Origin: Pseudomonadota bacterium
GTDB lineage: Bacteria; Desulfobacterota; Syntrophia; Syntrophales; JADFWA01
Assembly (NCBI GenBank): GCA_030596145.1
Contig: JAUVKS010000023.1
Coordinates: 1 to 14,581 of the forward strand
Direction of reading: 5' to 3'
DNA length: 14,581 bases
The position numbers were made by a program, and so were the translations under genes. Below, one piece after another: positions 7,053-13,460 of this stretch. Under the pieces are notes generated by a model that was not told where the DNA came from, made no database searches, and was given only the letters and a program-made list of their open reading frames with translations. Within the stretch, counting starts at the first letter, position 1, and the number at the start of each line of letters is the position of its first letter.

Positions 7053-7082
7053 TTGACACACAAGGGTATTTCACTCTATACT
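7053..7082 (+). promoter_or_regulatory. Predicted sigma70-type promoter of the PAS-LuxR regulator gene
   Basis: A perfect -35 box TTGACA (7053-7058), an 18-base spacer and a -10 box TATACT (7077-7082) lie on the plus strand. The predicted start near 7089 gives a leader of about 100 bases before the ATG at 7191. Confidence 0.7.
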
Positions 7083-7190
7083 TTCCCCACCCCAAAGGGA
7101 ATACTTATCAAACATTATAAACCTGTTAGAATTTTACACCATGAAGGGCCAGCGCTTTTAAGATAGGCATAGTCATGTGGAGAGAATGTA

Positions 7191-8126
7191 ATGCCAGAAA
7201 ATTGCCTAAACCAGAAACGCAGGAAGAAAAGGCTTTACGAACAAAAAAAAGATGAAAAGTCCTTACGATTGTTTTCTCGATATGCCCTCGGGATTACAAA
7301 CTCCCTATCTGCCCATATAGCAATTCTGGACCAGAACGGAGTGATTCTGGCAACAAATAGAGCGTGGCAGGACTTTGCAAAAACAAATAAAATACGAATG
7401 CGGCCGGACACTGTTAATGTCAACTATCTTGAGATATGCGAGCGTGCCTTACATCATTCTGCCGAAAATGCCGCGGCGGTGTCTGAGGGGATTAATGCCC
7501 TAATTGAAAAGGAAATCGATGAATTCGTAATAGAATATCCATGCCATTCCCCTTATGAAAAACGATGGTTTTTTATGCGGGCCACGAGGCTTTCAGATTC
7601 CAGGCCGCTTCGGATAGTGATCAGCCATGAGAACATTACCGCCCTCAAGCAGGCGGAAGAGGAGTTGAGGAAGCGGAAACTGGAATTGAAGCTTCAAACA
7701 CAGAAGCTTGAAGAAACCAATACGGCTCTTAAAGTTCTCTTGCAACGAAGGGAAGATGACAGACATGCACTTGAAGAAAGCTTGGTTTCCAATGTCAAAG
7801 AACTCGTCTTTCCATATTTAGATAAGCTACATAACGCAAGACTTGATTCCAGAGAAGAAATCTACCTGGATATCATCGAATCTCAACTTGACGATATTGT
7901 TTCACCCTTACTTCGAAAACTCTCTTCAAAGTACCTCAATCTTACTCCACAGGAAATCCAGGTAGCCTCTCTTGTAAAAAGCGGCAAGACAACGAAGGAA
8001 ATTTCTCAAATCCTTCTCATTTCAGAAAACACTGTTAACTTTCACCGCAAGAACATAAGGAGAAAATTAGGTCTGAAAAACAAACACTCTAACCTGCGAT
8101 CATACCTCCTTTCCCTGGAAGAATAG
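7191..8126 (+). CDS. PAS-domain LuxR-family transcriptional regulator
   Basis: A 311-residue cytoplasmic regulator with no membrane segment. A lysine/arginine-rich start is followed by a PAS-like sensor domain at about residues 40-152, including SAHIAILDQNGVILATNRAW and a closing ISHENITALKQAEEEL. A coiled coil follows (about 153-200, ELRKRKLELKLQTQKLEE). The C-terminal LuxR helix-turn-helix (about 250-300) contains LTPQEIQVASLVKSGKTTKE, then ISENTVNFHRKNIRRKLGL. There is no receiver domain, so it probably senses a small ligand or redox state rather than phosphorylation. A GGAGAG ribosome binding site precedes the ATG. It is divergent from cbiB-cobD and is therefore a candidate regulator of that operon, though not proven. 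The ligand cannot be predicted. Confidence 0.9.
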   Translation: MPENCLNQKRRKKRLYEQKKDEKSLRLFSRYALGITNSLSAHIAILDQNGVILATNRAWQDFAKTNKIRMRPDTVNVNYLEICERALHHSAENAAAVSEGINALIEKEIDEFVIEYPCHSPYEKRWFFMRATRLSDSRPLRIVISHENITALKQAEEELRKRKLELKLQTQKLEETNTALKVLLQRREDDRHALEESLVSNVKELVFPYLDKLHNARLDSREEIYLDIIESQLDDIVSPLLRKLSSKYLNLTPQEIQVASLVKSGKTTKEISQILLISENTVNFHRKNIRRKLGLKNKHSNLRSYLLSLEE

Positions 8127-8144
8127 TAGTTTTTACCTACTATT
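8122..8144 (+). terminator. AT-rich hairpin at the end of the PAS-LuxR gene
   Basis: AATAGTAG and CTACTATT form a perfect 8-base stem around the 7-base loop TTTTTAC, overlapping the stop codon. It lacks a following T tract and is weak, so it may be an mRNA-end structure rather than a true terminator. Confidence 0.3.
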
Positions 8145-8249
8145 TGCCACCCAAAGTTTTCTCATTGTGTTACCTGCAGTTTGTAATCATAATATTCCAA
8201 CATGGGTCTTGGCACATATTATTAACTTCTTAACGAAAGGAGGAGTATT

Positions 8250-8444
8250 ATGGGATGGATTTGGGCAAATCTGGATAACGAAGGAAGGGCCGCCGTTCAG
8301 GCACTGGAGGACAAATTGGGAAAGAGGATTTTGGCCATTTATCCTGACTTTGTAGCTACCAAAATTGGTGATGACGAATTAAAGCAGATTCAGGAACTGG
8401 AGGAGAAGCTAAAGGTCAATCTTGTGGCTGTGGTCAGTCATTAA
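8250..8444 (+). CDS. Small uncharacterised protein, 64 residues
   Basis: I do not recognise this family. The product starts MGWIWANLDNEGRAAVQALE, followed by DKLGKRILAIYPDFVATKIG. The second half, DDELKQIQELEEKLKVNLVA, suggests an amphipathic helix followed by a beta strand. There is no membrane segment or cysteine. It is likely real because a strong AAAGGAGGAG ribosome binding site lies 5 bases before the ATG, and because the composition is protein-like with a compact alternating pattern. It follows the PAS-LuxR gene by 123 bases on the same strand and could be cotranscribed. No gene follows on this strand in the window. Its antisense strand would be covered by any read-through from the cobalamin riboswitch at 8978-9140. 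Confidence 0.7.
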   Translation: MGWIWANLDNEGRAAVQALEDKLGKRILAIYPDFVATKIGDDELKQIQELEEKLKVNLVAVVSH

Positions 8445-8476
8445 TGCGCTAATTCTAACTACCCGTACTCCGAGAC

Positions 8477-8599
8477 CTTTGCAAAACCGCAATTTTGGTT
8501 ATTGCGAGGCACGAAGTGCCGTGGCAATCTTATAAATTATCAACATGTTAAGAGGTTGCTTCTCTTCGCTCGCAATGACAATATGGGTATTTTGCAAAG
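8477..8599. repeat. MITE-like palindromic element, 123 bases
   Basis: Perfect 10-base terminal inverted repeats CTTTGCAAAA (8477-8486) and TTTTGCAAAG (8590-8599) enclose two internal hairpins in opposite orientation. The first is ATTGC..GGCAC-GAA-GTGCC..GCAAT (8501-8527); the second is a GTTGCTTCTCTTCGCTCGCAAT type (8555-8576). No protein is encoded. The 'ATTGCGAG...GCAATCT' unit is, from general knowledge, common in intergenic DNA of anaerobic deltaproteobacteria and similar genomes. No clear target-site duplication is seen. Confidence 0.65.
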
Positions 8600-8798
8600 C
8601 TCTAACTCCCATAGAAATGGGAAATATCGTTGGGGAGGATGTATATACTGGGCATATGACTCAAACTATGCCGGGTGATCACATTCCTCCCCTTCTGAAT
8701 TAAGCCGATGTGCCTGTGAATCGCTTGGCTGCTTTTACGGCATTTGAACTAAACAAACTGGAACATCTTACTCTCTTCATAATATTGTCTCTATGGTA
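8600..8798. other. Intergenic stretch without recognised features
   Basis: No gene, promoter or structured RNA that I can support. A plus-strand frame ending at about 8700 reads (8611 on) EMGNIVGEDVYTGHMTQTMP then GDHIPPLLN and stop. It looks mildly protein-like and could be the tail of a decayed gene cut by the element at 8477-8599, but it has no usable start. Confidence 0.4.
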
Positions 8799-8862
8799 CA
8801 TGAAGCGTGTAACGTGAGGTCATAGGAAGGACAGTCCCTTTTCTTACGCTACACGCTCCATG
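8799..8862. repeat. Inverted repeat with 17-base arms
   Basis: The arms CATGAAGCGTGTAACGT (8799-8815) and ACGCTACACGCTCCATG (8846-8862) are inverted copies with two differences. A smaller dyad (AAGGACAGTCCCTT, 8827-8840) lies near the centre. It resembles the GCGTGTAGCGT-type interspersed repeats of many environmental genomes. It lies just past the minus-strand terminator. Confidence 0.55.
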
Positions 8863-8870
8863 GTGGTTAC

Positions 8871-8914
8871 AAAACAAAAAATCCCCGAACCGATATAAAA
8901 TCGATCCGGGGATT
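8871..8914 (-). terminator. Intrinsic terminator downstream of the cobalamin riboswitch
   Basis: On the minus strand AATCCCCG (8907-8914) pairs with CGGGGATT (8880-8887). The inner stem CGAT/ATCG continues it, and the T-rich tract TTTTTGTTTT (8871-8880) follows immediately. It lies 63 bases after the riboswitch P1 stem, the normal place for an expression-platform terminator. The T-tract side shows that it acts on minus-strand transcripts. Confidence 0.75.
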
Positions 8915-8977
8915 GCCCTTTTTAATCCTCAGATTCTTATGCCACACAACCCCTTTCCACGAGGGTCATTGTAGCAG

Positions 8978-9140
8978 GTTTCAGGCAAGTCTTCTGGCTT
9001 TCGAATCATTCTACTAACCGCGCCTTCCCATCCAACTCAGCTGAACAGTGGCAACATACGGCTTTCGTCCCCGATTACAGCGACGGGCTCACTCCCGATT
9101 CTCACGGGATTCCCTTTTATGCCTTAACGGCACCTGAAAC
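8978..9140 (-). ncRNA. Cobalamin riboswitch (AdoCbl-type), no gene directly downstream
   Basis: The minus strand carries a full cobalamin riboswitch. P1 is a perfect 8-base stem GTTTCAGG (9133-9140) with CCTGAAAC (8978-8985). Conserved parts follow in order: GGTGCCGTTAAGGCAT, AAAAGGGAATCCCGTGAGAA, TCGGGA, GTAATCGGGGACGAA, the core GCCACTG (9046-9052), GGGAAGGCGCGG, and the B12 box AAAGCCAGAAGACTTGCC (8983-9000). The large peripheral stems fit the AdoCbl class. It has its own predicted promoter and terminator. Downstream on its strand lie only repeats, then two genes on the opposite strand, before cbiB. Confidence 0.93.
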
Positions 9141-9148
9141 TAAGTTTC

Positions 9149-9177
9149 TCTATGCTTCTTTTCTTTGAATTTGTCAA
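9149..9177 (-). promoter_or_regulatory. Predicted promoter of the cobalamin riboswitch RNA
   Basis: On the minus strand a perfect -35 box TTGACA (9172-9177) is followed by a 17-base spacer and a weaker -10 box CATAGA (9149-9154). The predicted start near 9142 is only about two bases before P1, which fits a riboswitch transcribed on its own. Confidence 0.55.
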
Positions 9178-9184
9178 GAAAAGA

Positions 9185-9214
9185 GTTTGGCCAAACCGGA
9201 TCGGGGTCTGACCC
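9185..9214. repeat. Two small perfect palindromes upstream of the riboswitch promoter
   Basis: GTTTGGCCAAAC (9185-9196) is a 12-base perfect palindrome ending 7 bases upstream of the riboswitch -35 box, a plausible operator position. GGGTC-T-GACCC (9204-9214) is an 11-base dyad of the GGGGTCTGACCCC type often seen as dispersed repeats. Neither makes a convincing terminator for the gene ending at 9261. Confidence 0.4.
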
Positions 9215-9260
9215 TGTTGTTTTTGATTATCAACAATGTAAAATAACTGGTCTTTTTGTT

Positions 9261-9944
9261 TCATTTTTCCGTTAATTCACATTCAGATATATCGAGAAAA
9301 CAGTGTTGATCCCTGGTAAGTTTTTCAGATTTCAGGATATTGATCCTTTTCTTGAATATTGGGCCCGATATCACAAGGGTATGATATTCCCCGCCTTCGC
9401 CGGAGATATCGACTCCCTTGATTTTCGAAATATCCCTGACAAAATCACGATCAATACTGCGCCCCAACCATTCCGGCCCCAACAAATCTTTTTTGGTAGC
9501 TACAACAACGGCTTCGAACCCGGCTTCTATTAACTCCTCTATGAGGGTTTCCCTCTGCTTCTCTCCCCACAGGGGCAGGACGGCCTCCATCCCCGATTCT
9601 CTGCTGACCCTTTCCACCCATTCCCTGTGCTCTTCCAGATCAATGTCCCCAAAGATTCCTATCTCAACCCCTTTACCTTTCAAGTCGGACAGGGCTTTTT
9701 TGAATTCTGCCTCGTATGTTTCCCATGAGCTTCGAGGCTGAACGATGGGAAACCCCATCGCCTCAGCCTGCAATCTCAAGACATCTGTCCTGATGCCGTG
9801 GGATCGTGATATCTGACCGTCTTCGGCTATCATATTCAAAAGGTGTGTAACATGAAAATTCTTCATCGCCCTGTAATAGGACAGAGCTGCATCCTTACCT
9901 CCGCTCCAGGAAACAAAAGCCTTTAATTTTATATTTTTTTCCAT
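9261..9944 (-). CDS. Dph6-like ATP pyrophosphatase (diphthine-ammonia ligase family)
   Basis: A 227-residue PP-loop protein of the family that includes eukaryotic and archaeal Dph6, which adenylates and amidates diphthine on EF2. Visible motifs are the PP-loop VSWSGGKDAALSYYRA (about residues 10-25), SRSHGIRTDVL, IFGDIDLEEHREWVERV, ATKKDLLGPEWLGRSIDRDF and GEGGEYHTLV. Bacteria do not make diphthamide, so the substrate here must differ and is unknown. The longer frame opening at 10013 overlaps the upstream gene. The ATG at 9944 is preferred because it starts just before the PP-loop and has a GGAG site about 10 bases upstream. It overlaps the end of the asparagine-synthetase-like gene by 16 bases, so the two are probably translated together. 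It is the last gene of the corrinoid operon. Confidence 0.88.
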   Translation of the reverse strand: MEKNIKLKAFVSWSGGKDAALSYYRAMKNFHVTHLLNMIAEDGQISRSHGIRTDVLRLQAEAMGFPIVQPRSSWETYEAEFKKALSDLKGKGVEIGIFGDIDLEEHREWVERVSRESGMEAVLPLWGEKQRETLIEELIEAGFEAVVVATKKDLLGPEWLGRSIDRDFVRDISKIKGVDISGEGGEYHTLVISGPIFKKRINILKSEKLTRDQHCFLDISECELTEK

Positions 9945-10861
9945 TCTGTAACGTCTCCACAGACCTTGCAGTGAAAGGCGCTTTGATACATCCCCGCGCC
10001 ACAGCACCTGCATGTTTTTTCCTCTTCTTTGGGAAGAGGAATTTCCCCGACCACTTCCCGGTATATACGATAATAATAAAAATGTTCTTTGTTCCAGAAT
10101 TTTATTGGATATTTTTTCTTGTCTTCTTCAAACTCTTTATCCGATATCAGCGATTCAACAACTTTTCTCAGTTCAGTCATTCCGGAACCGTATTCCAGAG
10201 GCCTTTTGGTTTGCCATAATATTTCCTGTGGCAACACACCTTCAAAGGCCTTCCGGAGTATCCACTTTCCCCAGGTTTGCCCGTTTTCTTTCCTGATCTT
10301 GAGATCGAGGTCAATACCACGGCTGAAATAGGCAAACTCTTTATCCAGAAAGGGTTGCTTTATTGCGATTCCCAAGGCCTCCCCTATCTTATTGGAGCTG
10401 AATTGCATGGCGGAATGCATCCGTGCCATGTATTCTTCCAAATCTTTTATCTTCAACATGAAATCGTATCCCGCAAAGATCTCATCGCTTCCGTCGCCAG
10501 TCATCATGCTGCCGATACCCATATCTTTCGCGCACTTGAGTCCCAGATAGGCCGTAACATCGTTTGGAATAGCGGGGTCAAAACTCTTCAGTATCTTTAT
10601 GACTTTTGGAATTGTGGCAATGGCTTCTTCAATTTTAACGATATTGTGGTAATGGTCAAGTTTGAGGAACTTTGCCACTCTTTCGGCATAATATCGATCC
10701 TCTCCGTATGACTCAAGCCCGACAGAAATGGCCTTACTTTTCCCGGAATAAGAAACCACAAGTGCAGAATCCAGACCGCCTGAAAAGAGTACTCCTTTTC
10801 CTCGATTTCTGCTGACCGCCTCGGCAAAGTTTTTTTTCAATTCCTGAAAAAATTTTTCCAT
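9929..10861 (-). CDS. Asparagine-synthetase-like PP-loop amidoligase, no glutaminase domain, C-terminal zinc ribbon
   Basis: A 310-residue protein containing only the synthetase half of the asparagine synthetase family. The PP-loop VLFSGGLDSALVV (about residues 24-36) and the second signature MMTGDGSDEIFAGYD (about 119-133) are intact. The N-terminal Cys-type glutaminase domain of AsnB is missing, so ammonia or a partner would supply nitrogen if it is an amidoligase. The C-terminal 28 residues hold a zinc-ribbon-like CRCCG...CKVCG motif. A start at 10891 would overlap btuF-cbiZ by 26 bases; the ATG at 10861, 4 bases after that stop, is preferred, though neither has a strong ribosome binding site. 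Its place between btuF-cbiZ and the Dph6-like gene suggests a corrinoid-related substrate. The true substrate is unknown. Confidence 0.87.
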   Translation of the reverse strand: MEKFFQELKKNFAEAVSRNRGKGVLFSGGLDSALVVSYSGKSKAISVGLESYGEDRYYAERVAKFLKLDHYHNIVKIEEAIATIPKVIKILKSFDPAIPNDVTAYLGLKCAKDMGIGSMMTGDGSDEIFAGYDFMLKIKDLEEYMARMHSAMQFSSNKIGEALGIAIKQPFLDKEFAYFSRGIDLDLKIRKENGQTWGKWILRKAFEGVLPQEILWQTKRPLEYGSGMTELRKVVESLISDKEFEEDKKKYPIKFWNKEHFYYYRIYREVVGEIPLPKEEEKTCRCCGAGMYQSAFHCKVCGDVTEWKKI

Positions 10862-10865
10862 TTCT

Positions 10866-12905
10866 TCACTTTGTCCTGTGGTAAAGACCATTAAGGATGC
10901 TGTTCAATGCCATCCGGGGCACACGGGGCATATCTTTGTCGGCAATAAAATCTATCATATTTTCTATCTTTTCCCCGGCTATTTCCTTAGCTATATCATT
11001 ACACCAGAGCTTAAAGGAACTAATATCCTTAATCAAACCTTTTTCATAATCGTCACTTATGGCAAGAGAGGATGTGATAAAAGAGGCATAGCGGGACTGC
11101 AGGAGTAACTCTTCCAGAGCTTCGGCCAGATCACACTTACAAACATTACATTTACACACATCTATGGAAATCAATCCGGATATGCTGGTTTTCCTGTCTT
11201 TCAGGCGTTGAAAAATATTACGCCCTGCAATTATTCCGTTCTGCTTATATACTGCTTCCTGAACAGCCTCATACACAGCCTTCGCAATCAGCTCTCCCAT
11301 CTTTGTGTGGCCGCCGGTGTTGTCAATCCGGCCCTCTCTTCCCTCCACGACAATGATGTTATCCGTCCCCGTCCCCGTGGCCTGATGAATCATGGAAGTA
11401 AAGCTGCTTCTTACATCCATATCCGTAAGGGCAGCTGTTTTGGCCTCGGTAGCGCTGATGATGGCCCTTGTCATGGCCCTTGGTGTCAGCTTCATGTTGG
11501 ATAAAAGTATTATATTTATGGTGCCCGGTTCATGAAATCTGCCTTCGTCAACAGACGTTCTGAGAGCATTTGACTTCACACCGGCCGTCACCAGGGCATA
11601 GACCTCCATCTCCTTAAACCGTTCCCGCCTTATCGCAAGATTGTCCATATCCGCTCCCGTAAAGAGGAGACTAACTTCATCTTTCGATTTACCGATGACC
11701 TGATATACACGCTCCCTTATTTTCTTCAGTCCGAGTTTATGTACAATTCCCCAACAGGGAGGCGGGGAGTAGTGATTTCCAACTGATTTGATACCCTTGC
11801 GTTCTCCTTCGAGAGTGGAAACCACAGATAAAGGTTCCTTGAAATCTATGATTAGAGTCTTATTTGTAAAATCGTGAATATAGCTGTAGGCAATGCGCGC
11901 GTCTTTTATGTAATCAAGATCAATATCAGTATGGCGAGTCTTAAATATGTGATCCTTAAATACTTGTGCATCCTCTCGGGAATACGCATCTTCGTAAATA
12001 ATGGAGGAAAGTGATGATACAAAATGCCCTGCTCGTGTCGATGCCCTGCAGGTCAGATCACATGGAAAGTAGAATATCTTCCCGGTTTTCACTGCATCCA
12101 CATCCTTCCAGCCCGGTTGATTGAAAAACCTGCCGGCTGTTTCCCTGTCACCACCGCAACCGTATATGATTTGAGGGTTAAACTTCACCCACTCCTCTCT
12201 GGTTACAGGCACAATATTCCCTTTTTTGTTAAGCTCAGGGGAGATTCCGCCGGCGAGTCTGATATATTTATTTTGAAAGGAATCATCACCGGGGGTCATT
12301 ACTCGGTTGCGTCCCATGAGGCGAATAACCCTTTTTCTTTCTGAATGGGGTATAAGTGCCACCTTTTTAGCGACTACTTTAAACCCCTGCTTTATTTCAT
12401 TAATGACGGCCGAAGCCTCTTTCTGCCTGTCGAAAATTCTGCCCAACAAATCGATATTTCGATAGATATCGGGAACAGACTTCGCATCGAGGTTGATCAA
12501 TTGACACTTTTTGCTTCCAAATTTTGTCCTTACCTTTTTGTGCAGGCTGGAAACGAAAATTACATCGGGCTTTATCGCGTCAATGGCCTTGATGGATGGT
12601 GAAAAAAAGCCCCCAACAACTTTTTTATGGACCGTCTCAGGCGGATAAGTGTCGTAATAGGTAATGGCCTTTACTGCCTCTCCTGCCCCTATTCTGAATA
12701 CGATTTCAGTTATGCCAGGCACCAGAGATACCACCCTTGATGGTCTTTTTGTAATAGTGATGTTATTCCCCTGGCCATCGGTAAACTTAACCGGATAGGA
12801 AAATACAGGGGCGGCACCCAACAGGATGATAAAAATAACAATGGCGAATAATATTTTATTAAGTAATCTTGTTTCCTGTTTCATTTCTCTATCTTTCGAT
12901 TCCAC
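10866..12905 (-). CDS. Fusion of BtuF-like corrinoid-binding protein and adenosylcobinamide amidohydrolase CbiZ
   Basis: A 679-residue fusion. Residues 1-37 form a signal peptide or anchor (KILFAIVIFIILLGAAPVFS). Residues 38-305 form an ABC-type periplasmic binding domain of the BtuF/FecB class (VKFTDGQGNNITITKRPSRV, SLVPGITEIVFRIGAG, AIDAIKPDVIFVSS). Residues about 345-560 form CbiZ, which cleaves the amide linking aminopropanol to cobinamide and yields cobyric acid; visible motifs are SNALRTSVDEG, PGTINIILLSN, TEAKTAAL and GTGTDNIIVV. An extension of about 120 residues follows, with the cysteine cluster CKCNVCKC (584-591). The start is GTG with AAGGTG 8 bases upstream; the ATG at 12884 is an alternative. 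It lies 12 bases after cobO. No BtuC/BtuD permease lies in the window. Export would place CbiZ in the periplasm, which is odd for this enzyme. Confidence 0.9.
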   Translation of the reverse strand: MESKDREMKQETRLLNKILFAIVIFIILLGAAPVFSYPVKFTDGQGNNITITKRPSRVVSLVPGITEIVFRIGAGEAVKAITYYDTYPPETVHKKVVGGFFSPSIKAIDAIKPDVIFVSSLHKKVRTKFGSKKCQLINLDAKSVPDIYRNIDLLGRIFDRQKEASAVINEIKQGFKVVAKKVALIPHSERKRVIRLMGRNRVMTPGDDSFQNKYIRLAGGISPELNKKGNIVPVTREEWVKFNPQIIYGCGGDRETAGRFFNQPGWKDVDAVKTGKIFYFPCDLTCRASTRAGHFVSSLSSIIYEDAYSREDAQVFKDHIFKTRHTDIDLDYIKDARIAYSYIHDFTNKTLIIDFKEPLSVVSTLEGERKGIKSVGNHYSPPPCWGIVHKLGLKKIRERVYQVIGKSKDEVSLLFTGADMDNLAIRRERFKEMEVYALVTAGVKSNALRTSVDEGRFHEPGTINIILLSNMKLTPRAMTRAIISATEAKTAALTDMDVRSSFTSMIHQATGTGTDNIIVVEGREGRIDNTGGHTKMGELIAKAVYEAVQEAVYKQNGIIAGRNIFQRLKDRKTSISGLISIDVCKCNVCKCDLAEALEELLLQSRYASFITSSLAISDDYEKGLIKDISSFKLWCNDIAKEIAGEKIENMIDFIADKDMPRVPRMALNSILNGLYHRTK

Positions 12906-12917
12906 TCGCTTTTCACC

Positions 12918-13433
12918 TTATCTTTCAATCCCGTCCCTTGCCTCCACCCCCTTCCGGTAATAATGTTTTATCTCTTTCATTTCCGTAACCAGATCGGCCT
13001 TTTCGATAATCCGGGGATCTGCCGTCCTGCCTGTAATCACAAGTTCGACTTCTTCCGGTTTTGCCTCGATGAAATCCAGTAATTCGTCCACTGAGAAGAG
13101 ATTATAGCTGGTAGCAATATTGGCTTCATCAAGAATAATCATTTGATACTTTCCGGAACACATAATCTGCCTCACTTCTTTGAGACCTTCCCGTGCGGCT
13201 CGAATATCTTCTTCCTCGGGATTTCTGTTGATGAAACAGTTCCGGCCGTATTGTTTTACCGCAATGGAATCCGGCATTTTGCCCAGGGCATTGATCTCGC
13301 TATACTTCATCCCCTTGACAAACTGGGCGATATACACCTTGAGACCGGCGCCGGCGGCACGCAGGGCAAGTCCCAGGGCTGCCGTCGTCTTTCCTTTGCC
13401 ATCGCCTGTATAAACCTGGATATAACCTTTCAT
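12918..13433 (-). CDS. cobO: Cob(I)yrinic acid a,c-diamide adenosyltransferase (CobO/BtuR/CobA type)
   Basis: Transfers the adenosyl group from ATP to the cobalt of reduced corrinoids in the cytoplasm, producing the coenzyme form. The 171-residue product starts MKGYIQVYTGDGKGKTTAAL with a P-loop at residues 9-17. It continues with GLALRAAGAGLKVYIAQFVK and the DE box MIILDEANIA, and ends with ELVITGRTADPRIIEKADLV plus TEMKEIKHYY, which are typical of the family. A GTG at 13439 is in frame but lies inside the AGAGGTG ribosome binding site, so the ATG at 13433 is preferred. It sits between the outer-membrane receptor and btuF-cbiZ and is probably part of one operon. Confidence 0.95.
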   Translation of the reverse strand: MKGYIQVYTGDGKGKTTAALGLALRAAGAGLKVYIAQFVKGMKYSEINALGKMPDSIAVKQYGRNCFINRNPEEEDIRAAREGLKEVRQIMCSGKYQMIILDEANIATSYNLFSVDELLDFIEAKPEEVELVITGRTADPRIIEKADLVTEMKEIKHYYRKGVEARDGIER

Positions 13434-13460
13434 ACTCACCTCTTAAGCCCCATCAGGAAG

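Larger units (their letters stand above)
6768..7190. other. Divergent intergenic region between cbiB and the PAS-LuxR gene
   Basis: This 423-base stretch holds two back-to-back predicted promoters (6920-6948 minus, 7053-7082 plus) and a short dyad at 7029-7042. A 98-codon minus-strand frame (6767-7063) is present but resembles no family I know and begins upstream of the predicted cbiB promoter. I see no riboswitch in the roughly 145-base cbiB leader. Confidence 0.6.

Noticed and set aside
6767..7063. A 98-codon minus-strand frame directly before cbiB, with its stop overlapping the cbiB ATG
   Set aside because: It begins upstream of the strong predicted cbiB promoter, resembles no known family and has ragged composition. 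The overlap is probably chance.
8477..8599. Possible CRISPR array or start of one
   Set aside because: There is a single palindromic element with no regularly spaced direct repeats and no cas genes in the window.
8611..8700. Plus-strand frame tail EMGNIVGEDVYTGHMTQTMP
   Set aside because: Too short, with no usable start or family match; noted only as a possible relic of a broken gene.
9204..9235. Possible terminator after the Dph6-like gene (TGTTG/CAACA and GGGTC/GACCC stems)
   Set aside because: The stems are short and no T tract follows on the minus strand.
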